From: Trametes villosa | Taxonomy: Eukaryota; Basidiomycota; Agaricomycetes; Polyporales; Polyporaceae | Direction of reading: 5' to 3' | DNA length: 64,000 nt | Assembly (NCBI GenBank): GCA_002964805.2 | Contig: PUDQ02000033.1 | Span: 1,798,001 to 1,862,000, forward strand | Part shown: positions 56,523 to 64,000 of the stretch, piece by piece | Position numbering within the stretch: position 1 is the stretch's first letter | Layout of the letters: the number at the start of each line of letters is the position of its first letter | The notes under the pieces: model-generated | Told to the model about the DNA's origin: nothing | Seen by the model: the letters and a program-made list of their open reading frames with translations, nothing else | The model's database searches: none | Made by a program: the position numbers and the translations under genes

Positions 56523-57175
56523 ATAATTCTATCAGGATATTTGTGGATAGGGTCTGTATTTGTGGGACAGGTATTTTCATAATGTACACTGTTGTGTGGA
56601 ATGTCTTACTATTTGATTCTTCACTCGGGGCAGGCATGCATGACCATGGTGGTACCGAAGGACCCTCTCCCCCAAAGTTATGTTGTACCTTCCCGATATG
56701 GTAATGAGCCTTATCTGTGATTGCATGAATGACCTCCCAAAAGAGGATAGGTGCTCAGCAAGCGGCCAAACCCTTGTCACATTATTGCATGAAGGTTGCT
56801 GCGTGAGGCACAACCCAAGGTTGTCAGTGAAGAGCAGCTTCTGAGCCTATGTTATGGTTATGTTTTAAGTGTAAAATGATGTTCTGCATGATTTCGGTAC
56901 CTAGGAGGTCTCAACTGCATCAAAACTCTGCTAAACAGCCAGGTTTGGTGTGTTATGCGACCTCTCCATGTGACAAGCCCTGTCCAATTTTTCATATTTG
57001 GGGGTGAAATCATTGCATATTTGAGGCCAAAATCTGGGTTTGAGATAGACAAACCTTTGGTGGAGAGGCATGGGTCATAATACTTACTTAGTTGAGATTA
57101 TCCAAAGATATATTAATAAGGTCAGGTCTGAGTCTGGGTTAAACACAGGCTGACTCAATCAGACTTACAGAATAC
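56523..57175. other. AT-rich gene-free region, 653 bp
   Basis: Visibly richer in A/T than the preceding genes (for example tcataatacttacttagttgag). No significant ORF. It lies between the Yju2 3' end and the poly(T) that marks the LINE end, so it may be unmodified flank or an older decayed insertion. Confidence 0.45.
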
Positions 57176-57622
57176 TTTTTTTTTTTTGACGGAGCTTGTC
57201 GTGCGCGGCGCAGAGCACCTTCCACGACAATTGCATTGCAGTGAGGGGATGTACCCTCTTCGCAGAGCCAGCTACCGTACAGAGGAAATGTATTACACAT
57301 GCGGCTGCTTGCGCGGCCACAGTGTGGGACTGCATGCCATTCAGCACGGGCGCAGGTATCACCCCTCATCCTGCACGTACTCTAGCAGCAGCCTACCCAC
57401 TAAAACCCCTGGGACCCTCATCCAGTTACTTCCTTCCACTTTCGCACCATCTACAACACTACCCCACGTTCTTCTGAGTACACTCTCCGTCACCGCTCGC
57501 TTGCCCGTACGCACCCTCCCTGCAAGATCCCGGTCAAGAGTTAGGCAGTCAATGGTCATTTATCTTTCGCAGCCATCGTCCTTCAATGTACTTAAGCTCT
57601 GCCTCTCCAGGCAAGGGTATCC
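57176..57622 (-). mobile_element. Non-LTR retrotransposon (LINE) 3' part, decayed
   Basis: Left part of a LINE on the minus strand that was split by the Copia insertion. Reading away from the Copia it gives PLPGEAELKYIEGRWLRKIND, then after a frameshift MTIDCLTLDRDLAGRV and a terminal block ending GVLVGRLLLEYVQDEG, stop at 57359. This looks like the tail of agaricomycete LINE ORFs that follow the RT and zinc-binding region. A run of 12 T at 57176-57187, i.e. poly(A) on the element strand, marks the 3' end, with a 3' UTR in between. Confidence 0.7.
57618..57622. repeat. Target site duplication, left copy (TATCC)
   Basis: Identical to 62970-62974 on the other side of the Copia element. Five bases is the usual Copia duplication size. 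Confidence 0.9.
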
Positions 57623-57881
57623 TGTTGTGGAGGTCGACCGCGGCCGCTGGGCGCGCGGGCGCCTCCCGACTCGACGCCCTCACGTGACTGACGCGCGACG
57701 CGTTTCCGTGCCGCGCAGGCTCTCACACACCTCAGTCTTTGACCACGACGACTGAGGTAAGCCCGCGCCGCTACTCTTTTCCTTTTGACACAGTCTCACA
57801 TGTAGCTTTAGTCTTTCTCACTACAGGTAGATTAGCAGCAATACAGTCTTCGACCACGACGACTGAGTCTTTCTCACTACA
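57623..57881 (+). repeat. 5' LTR of Copia element, 259 bp
   Basis: It begins TGTTGTGGAGG and ends CTCACTACA, with TG...CA termini. It differs from the 3' LTR at four positions, all transitions. It holds a TCACGTGA palindrome (57680-57687) and internal direct repeats. Confidence 0.95.
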
Positions 57882-57896
57882 GGTTATGAGCCCTGC
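57882..57896 (+). other. Primer binding site, initiator tRNA-Met anticodon arm
   Basis: GGTTATGAGCCCTGC follows the 5' LTR directly. It is the reverse complement of the conserved anticodon stem-loop of eukaryotic initiator tRNA-Met (GCAGGGCUCAUAACC). Priming would therefore use a tRNA half cut in the anticodon loop, as known for Drosophila copia. Confidence 0.8.
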
Positions 57897-58133
57897 TAGT
57901 CGCTAAGGCACGGCAGCACTCAGAAACCTCGGGACGAAGACAAATCTCGCATCAATAGACTAGGGCTTAAGGGGTTCACACCTCATAAGTTATTATTTGG
58001 GCTTCGTCGCAGGCGCGACGTCGGCAAGCTAGGGCCAGGCGCATATACCCGCATATACCGACAAAAATCCCGCATGTAGTCACCCATTACCTCGAAAAAC
58101 GTTCAACTCACTCTCTGAAACTCATCAGTCACC

Positions 58134-61100
58134 ATGTCGGACGGACTAGACACTACGAAGATGCTGTTCCTCCCGGAATCGGCCCAACTCGGGCGATGCA
58201 CCTGGTCGGACTGGAAGCGCAAGATCCGTACAATATGCGACGCGCGCGACTCCATCGGACACCTCGATGGCACCACTCGTAGACCGGAGACGGTTGTTGT
58301 CGCTGAATCGTTGTCGGCGGCGACGATCACCCTGACCGCCGAAGCTACGAAGGAGTTCGACGTGCGGCTTAAGAAGTGGGTCGCCGAGGACAAGTGGATC
58401 AAGTTGCTCCTCACATGGAACATCTCGTCCGAGGCGAGCGCCGGGATCGAGGTCGAAGGGAAAACCGCGGCGGAGATCTGGCAGCAGCTAGTGGCACGGC
58501 ACGAGGCATCGAGCTCGCTGGATAGGATCAATCTGGTGCGCAAACTCGAGGCTACGAAGTTCGCCGCTGGGGGAGACATCAACGAACACGTCGCGAAGAT
58601 GTGCCAGATGTGGCAGGAGGCTAAGGACGCGGGAGCGTCTGTACCCGCGGCGGACTTCAGCGTACACCTCTGCAATTCTATGCCCCTCTCCTTCGAACCT
58701 CTCCTCACGCATCTTCTAGGCAACCCGAACCATGAGCTTGTCATGGCGCAGGTCAAGGCCTTGTACACGAACTCCATACTTCGTGCGGGGATCGCGGCGA
58801 ACGGAATCGCCACGGCGAACAGCTCGCAGACCAACGCCTTCGTGGCGCGAAGCAACGTGGTATGCGAATGGTGCGGATGGAACAGTCACACTCGGGAGCG
58901 GTGCTACTGCCCGGGCGGCGGGCTCGCGGGGAAGCAACCCGCTTCGTGGAAGACGGAACCTCGCCCGAAGAGGGGGAGCCCATGCGACGTCGCCATTCAG
59001 GCGAAGATCGGTGCTATAACACTTCCTGGGCCAATGTCTACGCCGACCGCGAGCGTCGCGACAGTGGAGACCGCACCGGAGAACGCAGGTACGACGACCG
59101 AAGGCGAGCGGCCGCGAACCGTCAACGCCTTCGTCGTGACCACCGAGGACACGCAGACCGACCTCGTGCTGGATCCCTCCATCCCCGTACGCGCATTCGC
59201 AGACACCGGCGCGAGCCACCATTACTTCGTAGATCGTCGGCACTTCTCCAACTACAAGCCCATCGCGCCCTTGCACGGCAACGCCGCTAAACGAGGGGCC
59301 ACGTTCGACATCGTCGGAACGGGCAACGTACAGCTAGCTATGGACGTCGAGGGCACCGAATCGGTCATCACGCTGGAAGACGTTCTGCACGCGCCGGACC
59401 TCGCCGCGAACTTGATCTCAGTCGCGCGCATCGACCGCGGAGGATGTGACATCCAGATCCGGGCGGGGGAGATGAGGGTGTACGCTGCAGCGAGCCCGAA
59501 TCAACCGATCCTCGTCGGCACACGGACCGTAGGCGACTTATACGAAGTCGTCTTCGAGCGCATCCTGATCGCGACTGAAGACGAGCCCCACGCCATGCTG
59601 ACGACAACTAAGGCTGACTTGGCGACCTGGCACCGGAGGCTCGGGCACCCGAGAGAGCAGACAATCTGGGAGATGGCGAAGGGCGGGGCGGTGACCGGGA
59701 TGGAGCTCGTCGGCAAGGCACCCGCGGGCAGGTGCACAGACTGTCTACGCGGTAAACAAACGAGGGCCCCCTTCTATCCGGCGACCGTGGAGACGGAGGT
59801 TGGCGAACACGTCTACGCCGACCCCATGTTCTTCAACGTCAAGTCCATCGGGGGCGGCGACATCGGTTTCACCTACAACGACGGGGCGTCGTCATACCTC
59901 GTCGGGTACGTGTGCAAAACCAAGACCCAGGAGGAGGCACTCGGGACGTTCACGACCTATCACAACTGGTTTGAGCGGCAAACTGGAAAGAAACTGAAGA
60001 TCTTGCGCACCGACAACGGAGGCGAATTCCGTAACGACCTCTGGACCGACTACTTCCGCAAGACCGGCATCGAACACGAACCTACGACGCCGAGGACGCC
60101 TCAGCAGAACGGTCTGTCCGAGCGAGGACACCGCACGATCGCCGAACGCGTACGCACCATGCTCGCGGAGTCGAGGCTGCCCGAATACTTATGGGGGGAG
60201 GCCTTCATGTGCGCCATCTACACGAAGAACCTCACGGCGTCAGTCCGTCAGAAGGGGCGAACACCATACGAAAAGTTCACCGGTCAAATCCCCGACGTCA
60301 GCCACCTTCGAGCTTTCGGAGCCATCGCTTGGGCGAAGATCTCCGACGAGACGAGGAAGAAGCTGGACCCGAAGTTGAGGCGCGGCTTTCTAGTCGGCTA
60401 CACGGAGGACACCAACTACCGCGTGTGGATCCCGCAGGAGGGCGGACCGATGGGGTCGGTGATCCGATCTCGCGACGTCGTATTCGAGGAGGGGCGACCG
60501 CACCGAACCCTGACGTTCGAGGGTGAGGTTGACCTGGACGGCTTCGCGCTGCCGGGGAACCTGTTTTCTGAAGCGAGGGTGGAGGAGGTCGAGGCGTCTG
60601 AGGGCAAAGAGGAGAAGGACGAGGAGGGAGCTGAATCGGAGTCGGGGAAGGGCGACGAAGACAACGACGAAGGGGAGGAACCGGCGGAGGAACGCGAGCT
60701 AGGGGCGGGCGAGAAGGAGTGGGTGAGGGTGGACGAGAAGAAGGAGGAGGACGCACCGGGGGCACGACGGTCAACGCGCGAGGCAAAACCGAGCAGGAAC
60801 ATGAAGGAGTCGAAGGAATACGAGGAGCGCGAGGAGGAGGCTAAGGCGGCGGGCGAAGCGTGGGCGAAGTTGACGGGCGTGGTGGTCGACGCGAGGTACG
60901 TCGCCCTCATGACCGCGGCGGAGACAGGCTTCGGCGCGAGGGTGGAGATGTACGAGGGGGGGACGACGCCGCAGACCATCAAGGAGGCCCTGAGGGAGGA
61001 GAAGATCTGGGGACCGGCAATGGAGAAGGAGATGAGCGGGCTGATGGGGATCGAGGCGTGGACTCTGGTGCCGCGCCGACCGGAGATGAACATCGTCGGG

Positions 61101-62531
61101 TGCAAATGGGCCTACGCACGCAAGTTCGACGCCGATGGCAAGTGGAAGCCAAAGGCACGGCTCGTCGCGAAGGGATTCCACCAAATCCCTGGAGTCGACT
61201 TCTTCGAATCTCACACGTCGGTCGTACGGTTCGAATCCTTGCGCGCGGTGTGCGCCATCGCTACTTACCGGGACATGGAGATGGGCCAGGACGATATTGA
61301 GAAGGCCTACCTCAACGCGGTCCCGCAAGTCCCAGTCTACATGCAGCAGCCGCCGGGATACGTCGACAAGGAGCACCCGGACTGGGTGTGCTGCTTACAG
61401 CGGTCACTCTATGGCCTGATGCAGAGCGGCAACGATTGGTGGAAGGACTTGGACACGACGTACCAGGACCTCGGGTTCGACCGATCTCGGGCGGACGAAT
61501 GCGTTCGCGCTCGGTTCGACGAGGACGGCTTGGCCATCACCGCGACCTACACGGACAACATCACCTCTGCGGCGGACTGCGGCGCCGGCTTGAAGTGCGT
61601 GCGGTGTGATATTGCCGCGCGGTACAAGCTAAGCGGAGGCGGTGAGTTCCGTTACATGCTGGGCGTCGCGGTCGAGCGGGATCGAGCAAGGGGCACGATG
61701 AGGCTCACTCAACGCGCATACGCCGAACAGGTGCTGGAGCGGTTCAGAATGAAAGACTGCAACCCCGTTGGAACACCACTCGAGCCAGGCCTGCAGCTCT
61801 CGAAGGACGAGGGTGCGCCGAGCGAGGGGGAGCAAGGAGAGATGACGAACCTGCCATACCGCTCTGCGCTCTGCGCTCTGATGTACCTGGCGGTCGCGAC
61901 GCGCCCCGACCTCGCGTACGCAGTGCAGTTCCTCAGCCAATTCATGGCCAAGCCGGGGTACCCCCACTGGAAGGCGCTGAAACGAGTATTCCGGTACCTC
62001 AAGGGGACCCTCGACCACGGCATCACGTACTACGACACCACGCACCCGGGCTCCACCCTACAGCCGGTCATCTACTCCGACTCCTCGTACGCAGACTGCA
62101 AGGACACGGCTCGCTCAACCCACGGACATATCGCGATCATGGCCGGCGGACCGGTGACTTGGAGCTCGCGGCGCCAGGACCTGGTCACGCTATCGTCTAC
62201 CGAGGCCGAATACATCGCGGCCGTGCACGCCGGTCAAACGGCACTATGGCTTTTCAAATTCCTGGACGATGTGTACCTGCCGGCCGCGAAACCGATGGTC
62301 ATCCGCGTGGACAGCTCAGGCGCGGAGTCGTTGGCGAAGAGGTTGGCGAACTTCACGCGCCTACACCACCTCCGAGTCCGCGAGTACTGGCTGAGGGACG
62401 TCGTACGCGACGGAGAGCTGTCGATCGAGCGGATCCCGGGCAAGGTGAACCCAGCTGACATGTTGACGAAGTCGCTGGGGCCATGCATTCTCAAGGGGTA
62501 CGTCGAGAGGTTGGGGCTGGAGCGAGTTTGA
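58134..62531 (+). CDS. Copia gag-pol polyprotein, 1465 residues
   Basis: A single intact ORF. Gag occupies about residues 1-240. A CCHC knuckle (CEWCGWNSHTRERC) lies near 244-257. Aspartic protease DTGASHHYF is near 356. The integrase zinc segment (WHRRLGHP then CTDCLRGKQ) starts near 499, and the catalytic region has RTDNGGEF near 625 and NGLSERG near 659. After an acidic linker, reverse transcriptase starts near 989 (CKWAYARKFDADGKWKPKAR) with MGQDDIEKAYLNA and then YTDN at 1139-1142, where the family has YxDD. RNase H has YSDSSYAD near 1314 and LSSTEAEYIAA near 1355. Losing the second active-site aspartate should abolish polymerase activity, although no stop or frameshift is present. Confidence 0.95.
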   Translation: MSDGLDTTKMLFLPESAQLGRCTWSDWKRKIRTICDARDSIGHLDGTTRRPETVVVAESLSAATITLTAEATKEFDVRLKKWVAEDKWIKLLLTWNISSEASAGIEVEGKTAAEIWQQLVARHEASSSLDRINLVRKLEATKFAAGGDINEHVAKMCQMWQEAKDAGASVPAADFSVHLCNSMPLSFEPLLTHLLGNPNHELVMAQVKALYTNSILRAGIAANGIATANSSQTNAFVARSNVVCEWCGWNSHTRERCYCPGGGLAGKQPASWKTEPRPKRGSPCDVAIQAKIGAITLPGPMSTPTASVATVETAPENAGTTTEGERPRTVNAFVVTTEDTQTDLVLDPSIPVRAFADTGASHHYFVDRRHFSNYKPIAPLHGNAAKRGATFDIVGTGNVQLAMDVEGTESVITLEDVLHAPDLAANLISVARIDRGGCDIQIRAGEMRVYAAASPNQPILVGTRTVGDLYEVVFERILIATEDEPHAMLTTTKADLATWHRRLGHPREQTIWEMAKGGAVTGMELVGKAPAGRCTDCLRGKQTRAPFYPATVETEVGEHVYADPMFFNVKSIGGGDIGFTYNDGASSYLVGYVCKTKTQEEALGTFTTYHNWFERQTGKKLKILRTDNGGEFRNDLWTDYFRKTGIEHEPTTPRTPQQNGLSERGHRTIAERVRTMLAESRLPEYLWGEAFMCAIYTKNLTASVRQKGRTPYEKFTGQIPDVSHLRAFGAIAWAKISDETRKKLDPKLRRGFLVGYTEDTNYRVWIPQEGGPMGSVIRSRDVVFEEGRPHRTLTFEGEVDLDGFALPGNLFSEARVEEVEASEGKEEKDEEGAESESGKGDEDNDEGEEPAEERELGAGEKEWVRVDEKKEEDAPGARRSTREAKPSRNMKESKEYEEREEEAKAAGEAWAKLTGVVVDARYVALMTAAETGFGARVEMYEGGTTPQTIKEALREEKIWGPAMEKEMSGLMGIEAWTLVPRRPEMNIVGCKWAYARKFDADGKWKPKARLVAKGFHQIPGVDFFESHTSVVRFESLRAVCAIATYRDMEMGQDDIEKAYLNAVPQVPVYMQQPPGYVDKEHPDWVCCLQRSLYGLMQSGNDWWKDLDTTYQDLGFDRSRADECVRARFDEDGLAITATYTDNITSAADCGAGLKCVRCDIAARYKLSGGGEFRYMLGVAVERDRARGTMRLTQRAYAEQVLERFRMKDCNPVGTPLEPGLQLSKDEGAPSEGEQGEMTNLPYRSALCALMYLAVATRPDLAYAVQFLSQFMAKPGYPHWKALKRVFRYLKGTLDHGITYYDTTHPGSTLQPVIYSDSSYADCKDTARSTHGHIAIMAGGPVTWSSRRQDLVTLSSTEAEYIAAVHAGQTALWLFKFLDDVYLPAAKPMVIRVDSSGAESLAKRLANFTRLHHLRVREYWLRDVVRDGELSIERIPGKVNPADMLTKSLGPCILKGYVERLGLERV

Positions 62532-62701
62532 GAACGGACTTATGTTTCGAACGGACATTGTCTCGGTTACGAACGGACTGGAGCGGCTACGGACTCGAAT
62601 CACCACGGACTCTCTTTACTTTACAAAACATACATGCACAGAACGATACGTTACATTACGGACTTTCTCAGACCTCATCGTTACGGTACAGTGCCGCGGT
62701 C

Positions 62702-62710
62702 GAGGGGGAG
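62702..62710 (+). other. Polypurine tract
   Basis: GAGGGGGAG directly before the 3' LTR, the expected plus-strand primer site. Confidence 0.85.
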
Positions 62711-62969
62711 TGTTGTGGAGGTCGACCGCGGCCGCTGGGCGCGCGGGCGCCTCCCGACTCGACACCCTCACGTGACCGACGCGCGACGCGTTTCCGTGCC
62801 GCGCAGGCTCTCACACACCTCAGTCTTCGACCACGACGACTGAGGTGAGCCCGCGCCGCTACTCTTTTCCTTTTGACACAGTCTCACATGTAGCTTTAGT
62901 CTTTCTCACTACAGGTAGATTAGCAGCAATACAGTCTTCGACCACGACGACTGAGTCTTTCTCACTACA
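62711..62969 (+). repeat. 3' LTR of Copia element, 259 bp
   Basis: Same length and termini as the 5' LTR, and followed at once by the TATCC target duplication at 62970-62974. Confidence 0.95.
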
Positions 62970-62974
62970 TATCC
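62970..62974. repeat. Target site duplication, right copy (TATCC)
   Basis: Matches 57618-57622. Confidence 0.9.
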
Positions 62975-63624
62975 TTCCCCCTACAACATGTTTGCACCGG
63001 AGCACCCAAAGCAGGTGCGTTGTTTCCGACAGTATCATTCTCGTGAGGCGCGTGGTTCCCTGCGCACGGCCACATTGGCTGTCACCCAGCAAGGCTGCAT
63101 GGGCTCCCAGGGCAATGCCAATCGACACTGCAGGCAGGGAGACACCTGCCCTACGCAGCAGGCCCCGTGCTAGCGCCCATGCTACTCGCTGCCCCGGCAC
63201 TTTGGAAGTCATAAGGATGTGCTCCAGGGAGTCGGTGGTTCCACAGGCTGCACATTGGGCATGGTCCTCATACCCCGGGATTTTCGCCCAGTACCGCCCC
63301 ACATGTAGGCTGTCATATAGGGCACACCACAGGAAATCCCTGACTTTTCTCGAGATTGGGTCCTGGCGTAAGAGCGTCCAAATCGCTTCCTGTGTCGGTG
63401 TGCTCAACGTCCACTGCGCTAGGTTTTTTGCTGACACACGCCAGTGTCCTCACCGTCAACGGACGCTCTGCAGCATTTTTCCAGGCCTTAATGCCCTGGT
63501 ACGCTAACCACTGCATGAGGTAGAGGAGGGCAGCACCGCAGACAATGAAGCACTCCGGAGCAGGCAGGCTGAGTGGCCTCATCACTGGCGGCTGCTCAGC
63601 GGGCAAGTCAGTCCGCCTTGTCAT
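62970..63624 (-). pseudogene. LINE ORF2 C-terminal fragment, broken
   Basis: Minus-strand reading gives ECFIVCGAALLYLMQWLAYQ, then after a frameshift in an A-run near 63430 SAKNLAQWTLSTPTQEAIWT, RKVRDFLWCALYDSLHVGRYW and a zinc motif CAACGTTDSLEHILMTSK. This is the zf-RVT type region found downstream of RT in agaricomycete LINEs. The frame runs straight into the left fragment once the Copia and one TATCC copy are removed (KHVVGGRI joined to PLPGEAELKY), showing that the Copia inserted into this ORF. Confidence 0.75.
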
Positions 63625-64000
63625 TCGAGCGATGAGGCGAGAGCGGCGATGTCAGCGTCGGAGGAGGACACGGTGGTCGCGGCGGCCGTGAGCGGGGGAA
63701 GGATGCGCGGGGATTTCCCGGTGAGCAGCTGGAAGGGGGCGAATCCCGTGCTCGCATTGACCGTGTTCATGATGGCAAAATGGATTCACGGGAGTGGGCG
63801 AACCCACCCGCTCTGGTTACGCGCGACGTGGACGGTGGTATCGAAGCGCTTGGACGACGGTCTTGTTTGTGCGTTCCGAGGCGCCGTCCGTTTGCGGATG
63901 GAAGGAAGTCAACATCTTCAATTTGGTACCGGTCAGCTTATGCAGCGCCTTCCAGAACTTGCTGACATGTAAGCCGTGGGACGGCTCCACTGGATCAGAC
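63625..64000 (-). pseudogene. Ty3/Gypsy integrase fragment, broken
   Basis: Minus-strand reading gives [36 protein letters not shown], then after a 4-nt shift [14 protein letters not shown], a stop at 63786-63788, and FAIMNTVNASTGFAPFQLLTG-type sequence ending [18 protein letters not shown] carries the last catalytic Glu of a Gypsy integrase. It is truncated where the LINE begins and runs off the window on the other side. Confidence 0.8.

Larger units (their letters stand above)
57623..62969 (+). mobile_element. Copia (Ty1) LTR retrotransposon, near intact, 5347 bp
   Basis: Complete structure: two 259-bp LTRs, TSD TATCC, primer binding site, one long gag-pol ORF, polypurine tract. The order integrase then reverse transcriptase defines the Copia superfamily. 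It sits within a LINE on the opposite strand. The LTRs are 98.5 percent identical, indicating a fairly recent insertion, but the reverse transcriptase active site is altered (see the polyprotein entry). Confidence 0.95.

Noticed and set aside
57182..57755. Plus-strand ORF of 189 codons running into the LTR
   Set aside because: It starts in the poly(T)/LINE 3' UTR and ends in the LTR, so it is a chance frame across two elements.

Overview
The window is dense, intron-rich, GC-rich nuclear DNA of a filamentous basidiomycete, most likely an agaricomycete of the Polyporales type. The evidence is short introns of about 45-60 bp in almost every gene, frequent head-to-head gene pairs, protein sequences of agaricomycete style, and nested Copia, LINE and Gypsy elements. 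I recognise 29 protein genes in the first 56.5 kb, about one per 2 kb. The last 7.5 kb is a transposon graveyard.

Layout. 1-4.5 kb: a membrane protein cut by the window edge, a Nudix ADP-sugar hydrolase (YSA1 type) and malate dehydrogenase. 4.7-16.7 kb: DDX41 helicase, galactose-1-phosphate uridylyltransferase, SDA1, an RGG/coiled-coil protein, phosphoglycerate kinase, a Rho GTPase and the PIG-X/Pbn1 GPI subunit. 16.9-27.4 kb: 6-phosphofructo-2-kinase/fructose-2,6-bisphosphatase, a GT8-like glycosyltransferase, polynucleotide kinase 3'-phosphatase, a PITH protein and a Skt5/Chs4-like chitin synthase regulator. 27.7-39 kb: a PHD-JmjC demethylase (JHD1/KDM2 type), a type I DnaJ (Ydj1), a Nit2-like amidase, a diacylglycerol/sphingoid kinase-like protein, UMP-CMP kinase, a 56-residue membrane protein and Nup37. 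39.7-56.5 kb: a Zn2Cys6 transcription factor with a long purine-rich upstream region, Noc4, Cdc5/Cef1, a Ser/Thr-rich single-pass membrane protein, Mic19, DHX35 and Yju2. 57.1-64 kb: an almost intact 5.35-kb Copia element inserted in a decayed LINE, which abuts a decayed Gypsy integrase fragment.

Functional themes. The genes are mainly housekeeping and do not form a metabolic cluster. Central carbon metabolism is represented by MDH, PGK, PFKFB and GAL7. Four spliceosomal factors are present (DDX41, Cdc5, DHX35, Yju2), and DHX35 and Yju2 share one short divergent promoter. Ribosome assembly is represented by SDA1 and Noc4. The cell surface and polarity set includes Rho, Skt5, PIG-X and the membrane proteins. 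Three proteins end in CaaX boxes (Rho, Skt5, Ydj1).

The most informative unusual feature is the Copia element. It has 259-bp LTRs, a TATCC target duplication, a primer site matching the anticodon arm of initiator tRNA-Met, and a 1465-codon ORF with no stops whose reverse transcriptase box reads YTDN instead of YxDD. That change, most LTR differences and a stop in the Gypsy relic all fit CpG-to-TpG decay. I saw no CRISPR array, tRNA, rRNA or clearly new defence system.
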